Assembly: GCA_965153455.1 (NCBI GenBank)
Contig: OZ234493.1
Span: forward strand, 35,888,213-35,952,212
DNA length: 64,000 bases
DNA from: Sphagnum compactum
Taxonomy: Eukaryota; Bryophyta; Sphagnopsida; Sphagnales
Direction of reading: 5' to 3'
Shown here: positions 9,561 through 23,600 of the stretch, one piece after another
Layout: each line of letters opens with the position of its first letter
How positions within the stretch are numbered: position 1 is the stretch's first letter
Translations under genes and position numbers: made by a program
The notes under the pieces: model-generated
What the model was told of the DNA's origin: nothing
Seen by the model: the letters and a program-made list of their open reading frames with translations, nothing else
The model's database searches: none

Positions 9561-12500
9561 AAGTGAAAACAACAAAGTTCTAATAAATGTGAAGAATAAT
9601 TATAATCCATTGAATTCCCAAACATTGATGTAAGTTCAACTTATCTTGGAATGGGTTAAAGTTAAAGTTTTGGCACTAGAGTGTCGACCTTAATGAAACT
9701 TGCAACCATTCTATGTACTATCCTATCAAAGTATCACAATGCCAATTTCACATTTTTTAAAACCTTGAGATTCTTTTGCATGTTATTAATAAAAGTGCAT
9801 GAAATTTCACAAGTAACAATGACTTTGTGTTTCAAATTTAGTATGGCAATAATTGTAAGTCTTTTATTAAACTTAGTGAAGTCTTGTTACATAAAACACG
9901 ATTTTTCAAATCAAACATTATATTCTCAAATATATAAAAAGAATAAATAATCACTTAATTATAATAATGATGATAATTTATTGTAAATTTTAACATTTTT
10001 TTTTCATGTGAATTTTAGTTAATTTAATAAGTCTTGGTATAATCCAATGACTTAAATCACAATACACATTGATCGAAATTTTATGAAGGGAATCTGATTT
10101 GATATTACATTGTAATTAAACTCCAAAAATTATGTAAATTTGAAGTCGAGTACGAAGTGATAACACAATAATCTAATGGTAGTCTTTGGTTTCTATTGAT
10201 TCTTAAATTACAAATGAAGTCTAACATGAAATTTTATTATAATTAAATATATGAAAATATTTATTACACATTTAAAATTATTATTATAAAACATTTAGTA
10301 TTCTCAATTAAGTAATAGTGGTTCAAATCAAAATTAGGAAATATATAGTACAATAAATCACCATTGTAATAGTAGATATAAAATATTAATTATTGAAATA
10401 TTGTGTTTTTAAATTTCTTGTCAGGTGTATGGGGTGAATGTAAGGTACTATAGTGGTTCACTTTTGGCATCATAAGTTTGAATTTTGCAAGTGCTTTGTG
10501 TTTAAATGCTTATGGTGAATGACTTAATTTTAAATACATTAAATGATGACTCATTTTAAACTAACAACTTGATTATGAAGACAATTTCACAATTATTTTT
10601 GGAAAAATTTAATGCATTCATTATCAATAAACTTGGACTTTTCAAGTTAAAAATATGGATTGGTCAATTGCTTAAATTGTTAAAACATTCAAGAATTCAT
10701 ATTAAATTCCATTCTAAATTTTTTATGTGACTAAACATGGGTTGAAAAATTAAATCATAAAATCAAATGTGATTTTTTTTTTTTATGAAACCTTAACCAA
10801 AAGTTGGTAGTTATGAACTTTTGAAAGGTCAAAATTGGACTTTATTTTCAAATTTAGTTCTTTGAATTTTTTTTTTTGTTTCTTAATTTTTTGTGTCCCA
10901 TGGATACATAATTGGAATATCTAAGTGAGTTTTTATTCTTATGGACTTTATGGGTTTTTCTTTTAGGGTTTTCAAAGTGATTTCACCATATCAACTAATA
11001 ACAACATTTTCAAATATGGGTTTTGACTTAGTTTTAAAAGGTTTCAAAAGTGACTCAAACTTAAGTAATCAAAGATTACAGTAATGAAAACCTTAGAAAT
11101 TGAAATCATGTGGATTTATAAACACTTGCTTATGATTCTTATGAAAGTTATATTTGCTTAAAATGAACCACTAAACTATGCATTTACCCTATGGCATTTA
11201 TTTTAATAAAATTTCATCATCACTAGTGGTTCCCAACACTGAACTAGATTACAAGGAATTGTGTTTTCATTTATGGTACATTGTCATGGATATCATGAAA
11301 GCCATCAAATACTATTGATTAAAAAAACCTCTAACCTTTTTGTCAAATTGGTCTATAGGAAGCCCTATACTTCATAAGCCTAGAGCTTGACCCTAGAGCC
11401 TAAAATTGGAACTTGGGATGGCAAAATATCTTTTCCCCTATACACATGCAAATAAAACCCTAAAATTTTAACCGCAAAATGAATATTATACTAGTAGAAT
11501 TAAAAATAAACATGGGGATGAATGTAAGCATTCATTTTCATTATGGATGAATGATTTTTTTCATTCATCCATGGATGAATTGCATTTAGTACATGTTTTT
11601 CATAAATAGAACTTCCATCAGACTTATGGATGAATGTTTTATTTTATCATTAAAATTTTATAGATAAATTTATTTTCCATAATTCAATTAACTAGACCTT
11701 CATTATCTAATTATATATGATATAACATTTGTTGAATAATATAATGTAAATTCCATTATAAATGTATTTCATGACTATGGTTTAAAATGCCATTATTTTT
11801 TTTTAAAATTAATTATATTACCATTATCATGCTAACATCCACCCCATGGTCATTGTTGTTTTAATTTTTAAAATAAAATTATTATTATTTATTATTATTT
11901 ATTGTTTTACCCAATTAAAAAAAGATTTGAAACCAAAGATGTCAAACTTTTTTTCAATATCTAGAAATAAAATGATATATTTATAAATGGCAAAAGTAAT
12001 ATAGTAGCCATTTAGCCAGAAATAGTATTACTCAATATTCATTATTTTTATTCTTAATATATGAAGTGTAATTAATAGCAACATTTGGTGAAAAAACGAA
12101 AACAACCATCATTTGTGTAATAATAATTGTACAAGGTGTACTCAAAAAGGTGGCGGCATGTCATAATGCATCCCTTTTTATTACACTACCTTTTCATCTC
12201 TCACCCTTACTCCTTCCCTTTCATTAATCCTTTTGATCACCTTTTACTTTCAAAACTGAAAATTGATCTTTTCTTTTTGTTTGTAACATTCTTCCTGTCA
12301 TTCTTTTTTTATATTTTTGCTTCCTCTTTGTGACTCTGAAGTTCATGATTCCATTTCGTGCCCCTTGCAACAATGCACTTTATTGCCATTAGTAATTTCT
12401 TTTTTTTCTATTTCATTTTTTTTTTCTATCTCTGTTACACATTACAATTATTTTTTCTTACTCAATTCAACTCAGAGAAAATAAGCACTAATTGATCATA

Positions 12501-13660
12501 GTGATGAAGGTTTAAGGTTTAGCATTGCTTAAACATATGGATTTTGTCACACTCCTCTTTTATCATTGAAAAAATTGAAAGAACTATTCAAAGCTATAGG
12601 GAGGTGAAGAGAGCACTATGGGAGATCTAGAGAGCACATTTAACATATTTAGAGAAAGGTCTTTCCTTCATTCTCTCCTTTTTATTTTTTCATAAATTTT
12701 CTTTTGTGTAGTTTTTCAAATTCATTCATGCTCCATTTTCTTGTTTTTTAACTTTTATTAATTTTTTTCTTTATGTCAGTTTATGTTGTTAAATCAATTC
12801 CGTGTGTTGCCTCATCTGATCACAAAGGATTCTGGAGTTGGACATCGTAACATAGAGGAAGAATAATTCAATCCACTTTTTCAGAGAAGCGACAAGTCTA
12901 AAGGTACAAAACACAAACCGTACCACTTGAATTACAAGCTTTCTTACAAGATGGAGAATGTAATTTAGGGTTTACCTTATTGGGATTTCCTAGTTTCAAG
13001 TTTCATGGTTTAGGGTTTCAAACTAAAGGTTTTAATCCATTTAGTGAAGTCGAATCCATGTGACAACATATTACTACAAGAGGGAACTATAAACATCTAA
13101 AGATATTTCCAAACAATCCAACAACACATAACCAAATTCACAAATAATTATTATCCACCTCCTTTAATTCGCGTTGAATTGTTCACCTCACCTGATTTCT
13201 GTTGAATTGTTCCACCACAATTGAAAGACCACACCAAACCACCTTTTAATAATGGTAATAGTCAGGTAAATCATCAATATTCACAACCTCATCTTCTTAT
13301 TTTTTTCACATAATTTTATAATTCTATCATATTATTAGACTTGGTGATCATCATCCTTCACACTACACCATAATATATGTGCATAAAAACAATCTTTCAT
13401 TGCAAAAACAATACCATGTGCATAGAAACAGTCCTACCATCTCAAAAACATACAATCTCATTAGAGAAAAAGGCCAATATGTGACCAACGCATTTACAAC
13501 TACCTACTACTATTTGGTTTTTGCAATAAAATTTTTGCCCTCTATGACTAGTGTGACCATCGTGTTGACATCAATCAAGTCACATACAGTACCTTGCGAT
13601 TCGTTTGTGATTAAATTAGTTTACATCTATCTATGGATTGGATTTATTATCCAAGAATAG
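9561..13660. other. AT-rich spacer, no gene recognised
   Basis: Only short chance ORFs. The one notable structure is an 18-bp perfect palindrome ATTCATCCATGGATGAAT at about 11563-11580, set among other GGATGAAT copies (11543-11630). A T-rich stretch at 12170-12450 and a low-complexity (ATT)n tract near 11880-11905 are also present. Confidence 0.5.
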
Positions 13661-15300
13661 CCATTTAAAGTCCCATTAATTACAAGCGAAGTGGTGCTTA
13701 ATCGTAGTCCACATATGTCTAAATACATTAATTACAATAATTATTTGATTTATGATTAAACTTAATATTCATAATTTTTAATTTAAATGTCAAATTAATA
13801 TTCAAAATATTCATAGTATTTTTATTGTAATTAAAGTAATTGATATGATTATTGTAATTATACTAATTTCATACATTAAATTACTTATAATTTCAAATAA
13901 ATTAAATATATTCCAACATAGACTATTATACTAAAGTTTTAAATATATTTTAATAACAATCAAGTTACTGTAACTAATGTATAATTATTATAAAATCATA
14001 ATAATTATTTTACTCATACATTAATTATAATAGACACATAGTTTACAATTCAACTTAATTATTCATAAATTTATTTTAAATTTATTTTAAAAATAAAAAT
14101 ATTACAACTATAATTAAATGAATTAATTAAATTTCTATATTATAAGAATTACATTCCAATATACTAGAATATTTAATATGTACTTACAATATGTAATTGT
14201 TATTACGTCATAAAATTTTAGAATAATTTTATTAAAAATTTAAAATAATTATAACAAATTATTTTATTCAATTTATTATTGAGTATTTCAAATGAATAAA
14301 TATTATTACAACATAAATTTTCACATTAATTAAAATGATAGTACCCAATCATAAAAAATAACTATTTTATTTACAATACTTATATTTTAATGATAACAAT
14401 TAAAATTTGTATTCATAATTGAAAAGTTATGTCCTATAATTAAGATTTTTATGCCAGAATTTTATAATAATCATAAAATAATGAACAAAGTTGATGTAAT
14501 TACTATATATATAAAAAATAAAATAAATAATTGTATGTATTAAGCATTATTTACTTATTTATAGTAAATTTTTAATATATAAAAAATTTATATTCATAAT
14601 TATTTTCTAATTGAACATAATTATTCACAATCTGTAATTTATAACTTTAAATCTGAATTAAAATTTTAGAAAAATATAATGTAGTTAAAATAATTATTGT
14701 AATGATTGTAATTGTGAAAATTATTATACAGTAATTTTATTTTTTAGTTTTCAAATTCTGTAATTACTTATCTACAATAAATATTAATTTAAAAATATTA
14801 ATAAATGTTCAAAAATTTATTTTATTTATAGTTATTAATTAAAAATAGAAAAAATAAATTTACTTCACTAATAATTTTTTTTACAATAATAAATGTAATT
14901 ATATTGTAATGACAGTAATTAATGCTACTTTTAAAATAAATAATTTGTGTAAAAATTTGTGTTTTAAAAACAATTATTATGTCATTATTTTAAATTTGAA
15001 ATAATTATTTTTAGTATAATAATTAAATTATTTTTACATTAATTATATCATCTCTAATTCGACCTGATTTTAAGAAGCAAAAAAATATTTTAAAATATTT
15101 TATTTATCTATGAGTTGTGTATTGACAACTCGTGAGTAACTAGATAGTTAATTAATGAAATATTTGATAATGCATACTTAATATTTATAGTGTATAGTTT
15201 ATATTTTAAATGCATGTTAAATGTAATAATTATTAATTAAATGATTATTTAATTATCTAGTGAACCATGTACTTGAATTGCTTAAAAATCTAAAAATTAC
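13661..15300. other. Extremely AT-rich block
   Basis: Almost entirely A and T, with recurring TAATTATAAT, ATTGTAATTA and AAATTATTTT words but no clean repeat unit. No ORF of note. It may be a matrix-attachment-like region or old mutated transposon sequence; nothing in it decides between these. Confidence 0.6.
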
Positions 15301-15359
15301 GAATAAAATGCAGGAGGAAAATTTTGAAATTGTAACTAAGTTTGTGAGGAAGTTGTAAC

Positions 15360-16150
15360 TTCAAAACTTATCCCATATTTTGGTTCTCCCATTCTTAGTT
15401 TGAACATTAAAATAAACAAGGGGTGTGGTCATCCAATTTCACATTAAATAATGTGTGTACATGGGATGAACTAATCAAAAGGTTTAACCCAAAAAAATAA
15501 ATAAAAATATGCACAATTTGAAACACCTACTTCCTCAACCTATTTATTTTCCTAGTTAAATAGATGTTTAATTTGACTTACCCACCTAGGTTGATCTATG
15601 TACCTACCTACCTAAATACCTACTTATATGAATATGTATTTAATTTAAGAATGTAAGATCTAACTACCCTACCTTTTTACGTAAGTAGGTAGGTAGATAT
15701 GTAGCCTAAGGTTGTAAGCACCTATTTATGTACCTACGTAGGTACCTACCAACCCAATATTAATATTTTGTGTTAAACTCATTTAAAAATGTCATGTGGC
15801 ATATTTACATTGGGTCATGTGTCATAATATAAATAATCCAAACATGTGACTTGAACATCCCAGATTATTTCATAACAACAATAATAATAATGTGTATTTT
15901 AAATTATTATGTATTGAAATACGTGGTAACACATCATTTATCCTCAATAATGATCAAAATGGTTGTATTTAAGTCGATGCAACAATACATATACAATGGA
16001 GTCAAAGGATGAACTTATATTTGTTGATTTTCTCTTTCATCCAATACCCCTTATTGTTTGTGACTAATATTGCATGTGACTTGTCTAAGACGATTAAAGG
16101 GATTTTAGTTGTAAATTTCATTTGTGAGTAAAATTTAATTATAAAAACTA
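15360..16150 (+). repeat. Dispersed noncoding repeat, copy A
   Basis: This segment lines up with 51290-51910 in order: CTTATCCCATATTTT at the left, ATGGGATGA(A/G)CTAAT, AGGTTTAAC or GGCTTAAC, a CCTACCTA/TAGGTAGG zone (15560-15750), CATGTGGCATATTTA, GTGGTAACACAT, GAGTCAAAGGATGAA, TTTGTGACTAAT and, at the right, TTTTAGTTGTAAAT. It has no coding capacity. Probably a non-autonomous transposable element. Confidence 0.7.
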
Positions 16151-16262
16151 ATAAAAAATATGTATTTTTTTTCTAGTGTTTAGAAACCACCAAATCGACG
16201 TAAATCAATGGTCAAGATCAATTTTTAAAACCCTAATGGTGGGTGTTGTATTTAATTCATCA

Positions 16263-17090
16263 CAATTACGACCTAGTGTCCAGTAAATTGTAATCTCCCA
16301 AAAGATAAGCAAATTATGATATGGTGGCCATTAGATTACTATCATTGACGAATATAATTTAGTGGCCACTAAATCCCACTTCATAGCAACAAATATGATC
16401 TAGCAACCACCACATTGCAATCCCTACGTAAAGAAATCAATGATGATCTAGTCGCCACCTGATCTCATTCATTTCACAAATAAAAATATCGCGATCTAAT
16501 GGCCACTAGATCACAATCTATGTGCAAATAAACACATTACATTTGATGGTCACTAATTCATAGGCCTTCATAAAGAAATAAATTATAATATAGTGGCCAC
16601 TAGACCGTAATATTCATTTGAAAAATAGTCGATTACAATATAATGGTCATCAAGTCCTAATCATCAAACAAAGAAATGGATTTTGATTTGGTGGCCATTA
16701 AATCGTAATCCATACACACATAAATGTATTATGATATGGTGATACCTAGCTTGTAAACCTTTGAAAAGAAAAAAAATTATGATCTAATGGCCATTAAATC
16801 ATAATGCTTATGAAAAGAACTGAACTATTATTTGGTGGTCACTAGATCGCTTCTCTTTAAGGATTGTGCTTTAGTGGTCACCACATTTGCTTTTCTCTTG
16901 ACGAATTATTATCTAGTGGCCACAAAATTGTAATCCTTCAAAAAAACAAATGCTTACAATTTGATTGACACAAAATCATAATCCTTCAAGGAATAAGCAA
17001 ATTTTGATTTGGTGTTCACTAAATAAAAACACTATGAAACAATTTGGTGATCACCAGATCATTTGTGTTTTGTGGCCAATAACTACTTAT
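16263..17090. repeat. Array of about 18 degenerate 20-bp palindromes, ~45-bp spacing
   Basis: The core consensus GATCTAGTGGCCACTAGATC is its own reverse complement. Diverged cores occur near 16271, 16319, 16358, 16394, 16443, 16493, 16541, 16587, 16635, 16694, 16733, 16781, 16829, 16868, 16909, 16956, 17006 and 17043. They are usually followed by RTAATC. Centre-to-centre spacing is 38-57 bp, typically about 45. Spacers are AT-rich (for example CAAATAAA, AAAGAAAT). The block sits just right of dispersed repeat copy A and has no ORF. Confidence 0.82.
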
Positions 17091-17099
17091 TCACAATTG

Positions 17100-19039
17100 T
17101 GTGATAATTAAAAATCAAAATTACGATTAAAACTAAACATTAAACGTAAAGACAAATGTTGACATAATATTAACATTTATAAAAAATTTGGATTGCAATA
17201 GGCAACACATCTTATGTGTAGTGTAATTGGATTTTGAAATAATAATAATATTATTATTTTCACTAAAATTTTATGTTCAATGAAATTTGATGCATGATTC
17301 ACTAAATGGAATGGTGTTGCAATATTGACTTTGATGAATGGTAGTGTTTTTCCTACTAGTATTGTGCATAAGTAGTGCATACATTCATAAAAAATGATTG
17401 ACATCAATTTTTATTTATTCATATATATATATACACATTTCAATAAATTTCACTTGAATTAAATCCATTAAAAATATTATTGGCATTCTAAAGATGGAGG
17501 TGTTAAACAATTTTCAATATAATTTGCTTCATTAAAAACATTCATAACATTAAAAGAATTTAATTTGAAATATGAAAAACCACAACCATAATTTTTTTAT
17601 AATTTTATATATTAAATAAATTGGGTTTTTTAGTGACACCTTCCATTTGCCATAGACCACTTATAAATCAATACTAAGTGATGCACTTTATTTCATTGAC
17701 ATATTTCACTATAATTGTCACATTTCATTCAAATCGTACATGTTTATAAAAACTTTACATTCAATTGGTGTGAAATTCATTGTAACTTTATCATTATTAT
17801 AAACATATTATGTGACCTTATCCATAGCATGACCAAAACATACATTATCAAAAGATACAAAAAGTAAGTTCAATGTTTCACATGTAAAGACACATTTCAA
17901 TGTTATTACATACTTCCCAAAAAAAAATTTAAAAAATTTAACAAAAATAAAATCCTTCAAGTGCATTTTAATGATTAAAACATGACATTTAATCAATTCA
18001 TTAAGCCAATCCTTAAATTTTTATTTAATTTTTAAAAACCAATGTCATTTTCAACATATATATATCATACATTAACCCCACATCACTTTTCAACTAAAAA
18101 TTATCACACATATTAAAGTTTATAATATGTTCATTTGAAATATTCAAATGTTCAATATTAAGATGCCACTTCATAACTTCCATCCCATAACTTTTATTGA
18201 ATGAATAGTTTGTTTTTCTTCTTTGTTTTTTAATATGGATAGAAGGGATGAATTGAAAAAGAAAAAGAAAAAATATAATGCAATTGTTGCACATTATTCA
18301 AACTAGGTGCATCATCATTGTTCACAACAAACAAGAAACCAAATTAAGGATTTATGATTATAAGTTGCCCAAAATTTAATTTGCATGTGCAAAGTTAATA
18401 TTTATTTATCATTTAGTTTAATTCTTGAAAGGAAAGGTCTTCATGTTTATGTTAACACTATGGATGAAGAAACTTGGGTGTCGTTAAATGCAAGACATTT
18501 AAAACTAAGGAGACATGCAAAACCTCTATTCATTTGAAAAATTCTTATCATTTTTTTCATTTGCATATGGGTTTAAAGTCTCTTAGCCCAAATACTCTTG
18601 CACATTTAATACATTTCATATACATTTAAATAAATCCTAAAAAATGCAAGTAGATGTCAATTTTAACAAAATTGGTTTAAAAACATAATATTGAAAAGTA
18701 TATATATTCTAAATTAATGCAAGTTTACAATGTATTTACATAATTTTAACTTTGTATATTATAGTCATATTATATCGAAATGTTAATATAAAAATATGTT
18801 TAAACACCATATTCATTGGTCAATGAATTTTAAACATACTTGTTACCTACTTTTATTATATTAATTTTGAATATAACTTATTATAAATTCAATGGAGGCC
18901 ATGATAATTTGATAATAAGATTTTAAAAGATTTTAACTTATTTTTTTGTATTTATGTGTTCAACATATGATTTTATGAAAGTGCACTTGTGTTAACTACT
19001 TTTTGTTATTAATTGATTATGCTTTCATGAACCCAAAAT
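17100..19039. other. AT-rich spacer, nothing recognised
   Basis: Short TA microsatellites near 17420 and 18055. A coding-like scrap near 18430-18520 (VNTMDEETWVSLNARHLK) is too short to assign. No other feature seen. Confidence 0.5.
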
Positions 19040-20427
19040 GCAATGCGAGATTGTAATGTGAAATTCACTTGAAAAACTCAATACCAAAGTTCATAACAAA
19101 GAAGACATCCACTTGGTTGCAATATGACCATGATCAATGGGAACAAGGAGAATGGGAGGGGGGGATTTGGCAAAGCCACAACTTATTGAAAAAACACAAT
19201 ACAAGAAGCACAGAAACCACCATGGAGGTGGAGCTTGTAACAAAGCCAATTGTGATTCGTTATTGTAAAAACCACAATTGAAGGTAAACACAACATAACC
19301 ATCAAAACAACCAAGAGTACAAGATTGTTAAGGGGCTTGCTAAGGATGAACTTGATCACCTTAATGTCGTTGAAGCTTGTAAACAACACAAAGCTTTGCT
19401 CCATTGCAAAATACAATGAAAGGGCACCACCATATGCCCCTACAAAACAAAACCATGATGAAGGTGAACAAATGGGGGGGACTTCACACCAAAGCTATGA
19501 CTTGTTGCCAAACCACAAGGAAGGCCAAAAACAAAAACCATAATGAAAGGGAGTGAAAGATTAAAAGATTTAAAAAGTTGTTGAAAAAGGTTGTTGGAGC
19601 TTGCAAAAATATCGAGGCAACATGGAGCTTGATGGCAATGGTGCACAAGGAAGATGAAAAGTTTCCATGGTGTTCATATACACAACTTCACAAGCCAAAT
19701 TAACAACAAATTTACACAAGGTTGTGTAAGTGTAATTGAAAAAACATACATGATAAGTAATGTAAGTGTAACAAACTCGAACTATAAGTGTAGATCATTT
19801 ACATTTACATAATTATACATGGCTCTTTATGCACCAATTACATTTACATACACAACAAGGTTCATATCTATTTGCCTCCAAATTCCCTTCCTTTTATGAA
19901 AGAATATGCTTTGAAATCCATTGTTTTGCAATCCATCCCATTTTGCATCTCATGTTTTCTTGTCATAAAACAAACTTTGCTTCTTTGTCACTTGCCTTGT
20001 GTCACTTCTTGGCATCAAGTTCCTCAATGAATCTATTGGTACTCACAAGACACTCTTTCAATGTAGGGCTCCTACTATAGAAATTGTAATCTACAATCAA
20101 ATTTGCTTTCTTTGACAACAATAACACCCATATTCATGATCACCCTCTTTTCTCTAGATCTCAAATCGAAGGGTTTTGTTTTCTTGGTTACACCGTACAT
20201 AAATACAATTCACATTTTAATTCACAAATGTGCATGAAATGTTCTGGCACATGCATATACACAACACTACCAAAAAAATCCTGAACCACAATTTATTCTT
20301 ATTCCATTTCATAATTTGGAGTGCAAGGTTCTTTGTCTAAATTATCCACATTCATGCTTGTGCCAAGCTATGCTAGTCCTATGGTTGAAGAAGCTCCCAT
20401 ATTTTGTCACCCAAAATGATTTAATTG
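19040..20427. other. Spacer with degenerate short modules
   Basis: Between 19090 and 19660, modules of the type 'ACAAAGCCACAA...GAAGG/GGAGGTG' recur irregularly, which explains the overlapping small ORFs on both strands. The remainder to 20427 shows no recognisable gene. Confidence 0.4.
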
Positions 20428-20664
20428 TGGTATCTATAGTAGTGCTTTACAATGTTTTATGAAAAACCCTTCTCCATGGGAAGTTGTTGAGGTGCAAACA
20501 ACTATTTAAAGACTTTGTCCCATTCATATCTCTTTCCTTCTAACAATCGTGGAATGTATATTAGTGTTTTACAATGTTCTCAGAATAATCATTCTCCATG
20601 GAAATTTTTGGAAGTGCGTACAACTACTTAAGAACTTTGTTCCATTCATATCTCTTTCCTTCTA
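20428..20664. repeat. Tandem duplication, ~122-bp unit, two copies
   Basis: TAGTGCTTTACAATGTT...TTCTCCATGG...CAACTA.TTAA.ACTTTGT.CCATTCATATCTCTTTCC occurs twice; the CATTCATATCTC landmark lies at 20521 and 20643. Copies differ at scattered bases. Confidence 0.8.
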
Positions 20665-20689
20665 TTGATCTGACACCAATTCGACCACT

Positions 20690-23600
20690 GCAGAAAACAA
20701 CCATGGACCTGCCTAGCTCCTGAAGATTCTGTGTCATTTTGGAGGTATGTGAGACTGGAGACCTTCAAATGAGCTACCTGGGAACTAAGGATTTAGCATC
20801 TGGGTGTTCCCATTTTAGTTCATTGCAGCTGGATTACAATGAAACAATCCGGGACACCTACAAACTGCCAATCCAGGCTGCTTCCCCCAACACACTTGTT
20901 CAGTTGTGTTGGGGTGTCACATGTATGTAGGAGCGTGACCTCTTCTTCCACTCTCTCCCACCTCATGTTCCCAGTACACCTTTGAATTCATTGTTACTAT
21001 CATCTCCCACACCACTCCCTTCTATCCTTGCAAGGACAGCATGCTTCAGTGGTGACAAGTGAAGTAGAAGAAAAAACCTACCAGATCTATAAAGTTCTGA
21101 CCATAATGTCGGCTTCACAATGAGGGATGCCACCTGCTCCTTGTCCTCCATGATCTGTGCTCAAGTCATCCTCTTCACCTCGTCAGCCATGATTTCTCCA
21201 GTTCTCTATCTTCTGGCACATACCAATGAGGCTAGACTTCCTGGACAGAAGAAATTGAAGAAATTATACACATTATACTCTTTCATATGATAACCAACAC
21301 TTGAAAATCTGCTGAGAATTTTTTATTCCTTCGGATCCAGAAACTCCGTCAGGTTTGTGTAGTTCATGCGACATTTCTTGCTGGTAAGATCCTGACTAGA
21401 AACCCTAAACCCTAAAGCTCTTGCGGTTTGTAGTTTGTACCATGTGGTTCATTCTTCGTGCACCGAGAAAGAAAGAAAGTAGCTAGAATTATCTGTTGAA
21501 TTGTTTGAGAGCTAAGATTGATTTATTTTGTTTATCCAGGCAATATCATGACAAGGACACAGACAAAGAAAGAGAAGAGGGTTTGGAAATGTGGATCCAG
21601 CCAGTGGAGCTCTCTGTGTAACTAACTGATGGCAACCTCAGCTGTTCTGAAGCCACCAAAGCTTACCAATATCTTTTCCAGGTGCGACTAGCTCAAGGAG
21701 TAGAAATGAATGCAAATATCATCCTCTGGTTTTGAAATGCTTGCTGTAAGTTGCTGGTTTTGAATAATCATCAAATGGTATTAGATATGTTGATGCTGTT
21801 GAGTTATCTGCACAAACTGAAGCCCCTTTTGGGTTGCTTTGCTCAGACATGATGCTTCATCATGTTGCCATCTCTATGGAAAATTGCAAAACTTTGAGCA
21901 AGTATGGATAGATTATGATTGTGTGTCTGTGTCTCTGTCCATCTGAAAACCGGGGAAGCTTTGCTGGATCAGCTATGAGCATGTGTGAAGCTGAAATGGT
22001 TTTAGCAGCTGAAGCACCTGGTATGGCCCAAAGATTAGATGAATTGTTGAAGTGGCCTTTTTAGATCAATGCCATTGATGCTCACGAAGAGTAACTTACT
22101 CCATGAAAGTGCTTTCAAGAAGAAACCTCAAAGAGAAATGAGGAGTGAAGCTAGGGTTATCTGAGTACCATAGTGCCTTTTAAGTTGGGATCTGTTTTGT
22201 TGCTACTGACATTTGATTCCCAGTAGCTAGCATTTGAGTTGGCTATAAGCAACTTTGGTGAAGAACCACTTTGTCCTTTCCTCATGCTTTTGTGCAAATG
22301 ATTACAGCCATGATGTTTTTGAGAGTGTGAAAGTTGCTTGTTATGGCAGTTATGGCAGAGCTGAGTTGAGGTCAAGGAAGAAAATGCCACCAAACGCACT
22401 CGAGGGTGGGGTAAAGGGAGAGCATGGGTTGTCCAAGAAGGTTGCAAGATGGTTTTGGATTTCTTGTCTTGGGCAAATGTGACTAAGCAACCTAGTAAGA
22501 CAATCGCCACTTATGTTGCTTGAGAACCAGGCAACGCATGGTGGGTTCTATAGAAATTTGGGGACAAAGCGGGTAGACAGATGTGATCAGGTTAATGTCT
22601 TGTCAACAAAGATGGCCCAAAACTGAAATGTACATGGTTAGATGGATGCCCAAAACCCACCTGAGCTCATGAAAAAACATCACATCACATTCAGGAACAA
22701 ATTCAGGGCATTGATTGTGGTCAGACAGTTTTGTCCTTTCAGATCAAAGTTCAGTGTTTCAAATCAACAGTTTCCCAATTTGCTAAAACTGTCAGTTTTT
22801 GCGTTTTGGGAGTGCAATTCAAATTTTCTGGTGCTACCCCCTCAATGCACCAGAATCTACCGAAACTCTTAGACTATCTGCCAGAGTTCACTAAGCCTTC
22901 TGGAGTCCCAACTCTAGGAACACCGTTGAGCATTATGGCTGGTGAATCTTGCTACAGACTTTAAAATCTAAGATGTTTGTTCTTCTAAGGATTATGGGTG
23001 AGTAGGAATTTCATTAGGGACTTTGCGCTATAAGCATGCCACAATATTAATTTGTCTCCTCTTGCAGTTACAACTGCTGCAGTAAATGGAGAGGGTGGAG
23101 AATGCAGGAGATACTTGCAGTTTGATCTTTGATGGATCAAAACAAACTCTTGGGTGAGTTGATTTGATTCTGGTCTCAATCTCTTTCGATTCCTTGTGTC
23201 TCTAAGAAGTGCGGCAGGGAAGAAATATGTGGACTAGCTAGCTGTAAAGGTGTATGACAGTTTGATGTTTTAGTAAATGGTAGTAATCAAGTGCCAGGTT
23301 CTTGTATAGTGTACATACTTTATACAAGATGTACCTACAAACTCTAGATGTTTTGTGCTGTGAAGTCACACATGTCTCAGCTGAAGTTTAAAATCTACTG
23401 AAGGGATTTCTGTAGCAATTCAAATCCTAGATGGGTGATAATGGACATGAGTGCAATTACCTCCCTACAGTGTTGTGGCATCAATGTCCTCCGGTTGTGC
23501 GACATCAAACATTTGCCTCCCTTCCTTTTGCTTGGATATATAGAACTCTGTCTGTGGTACTAAGTACCTAAGGAGTCCTTCATTGTGTCTGTGCTGACAG

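Noticed and set aside
16263-17090. CRISPR-like array of regularly spaced palindromic repeats
   Set aside because: The setting is a plant nuclear locus. The repeats are too divergent, spacing varies from 38 to 57 bp, spacers are low-complexity AT, and there are no cas genes. A satellite is the better reading.
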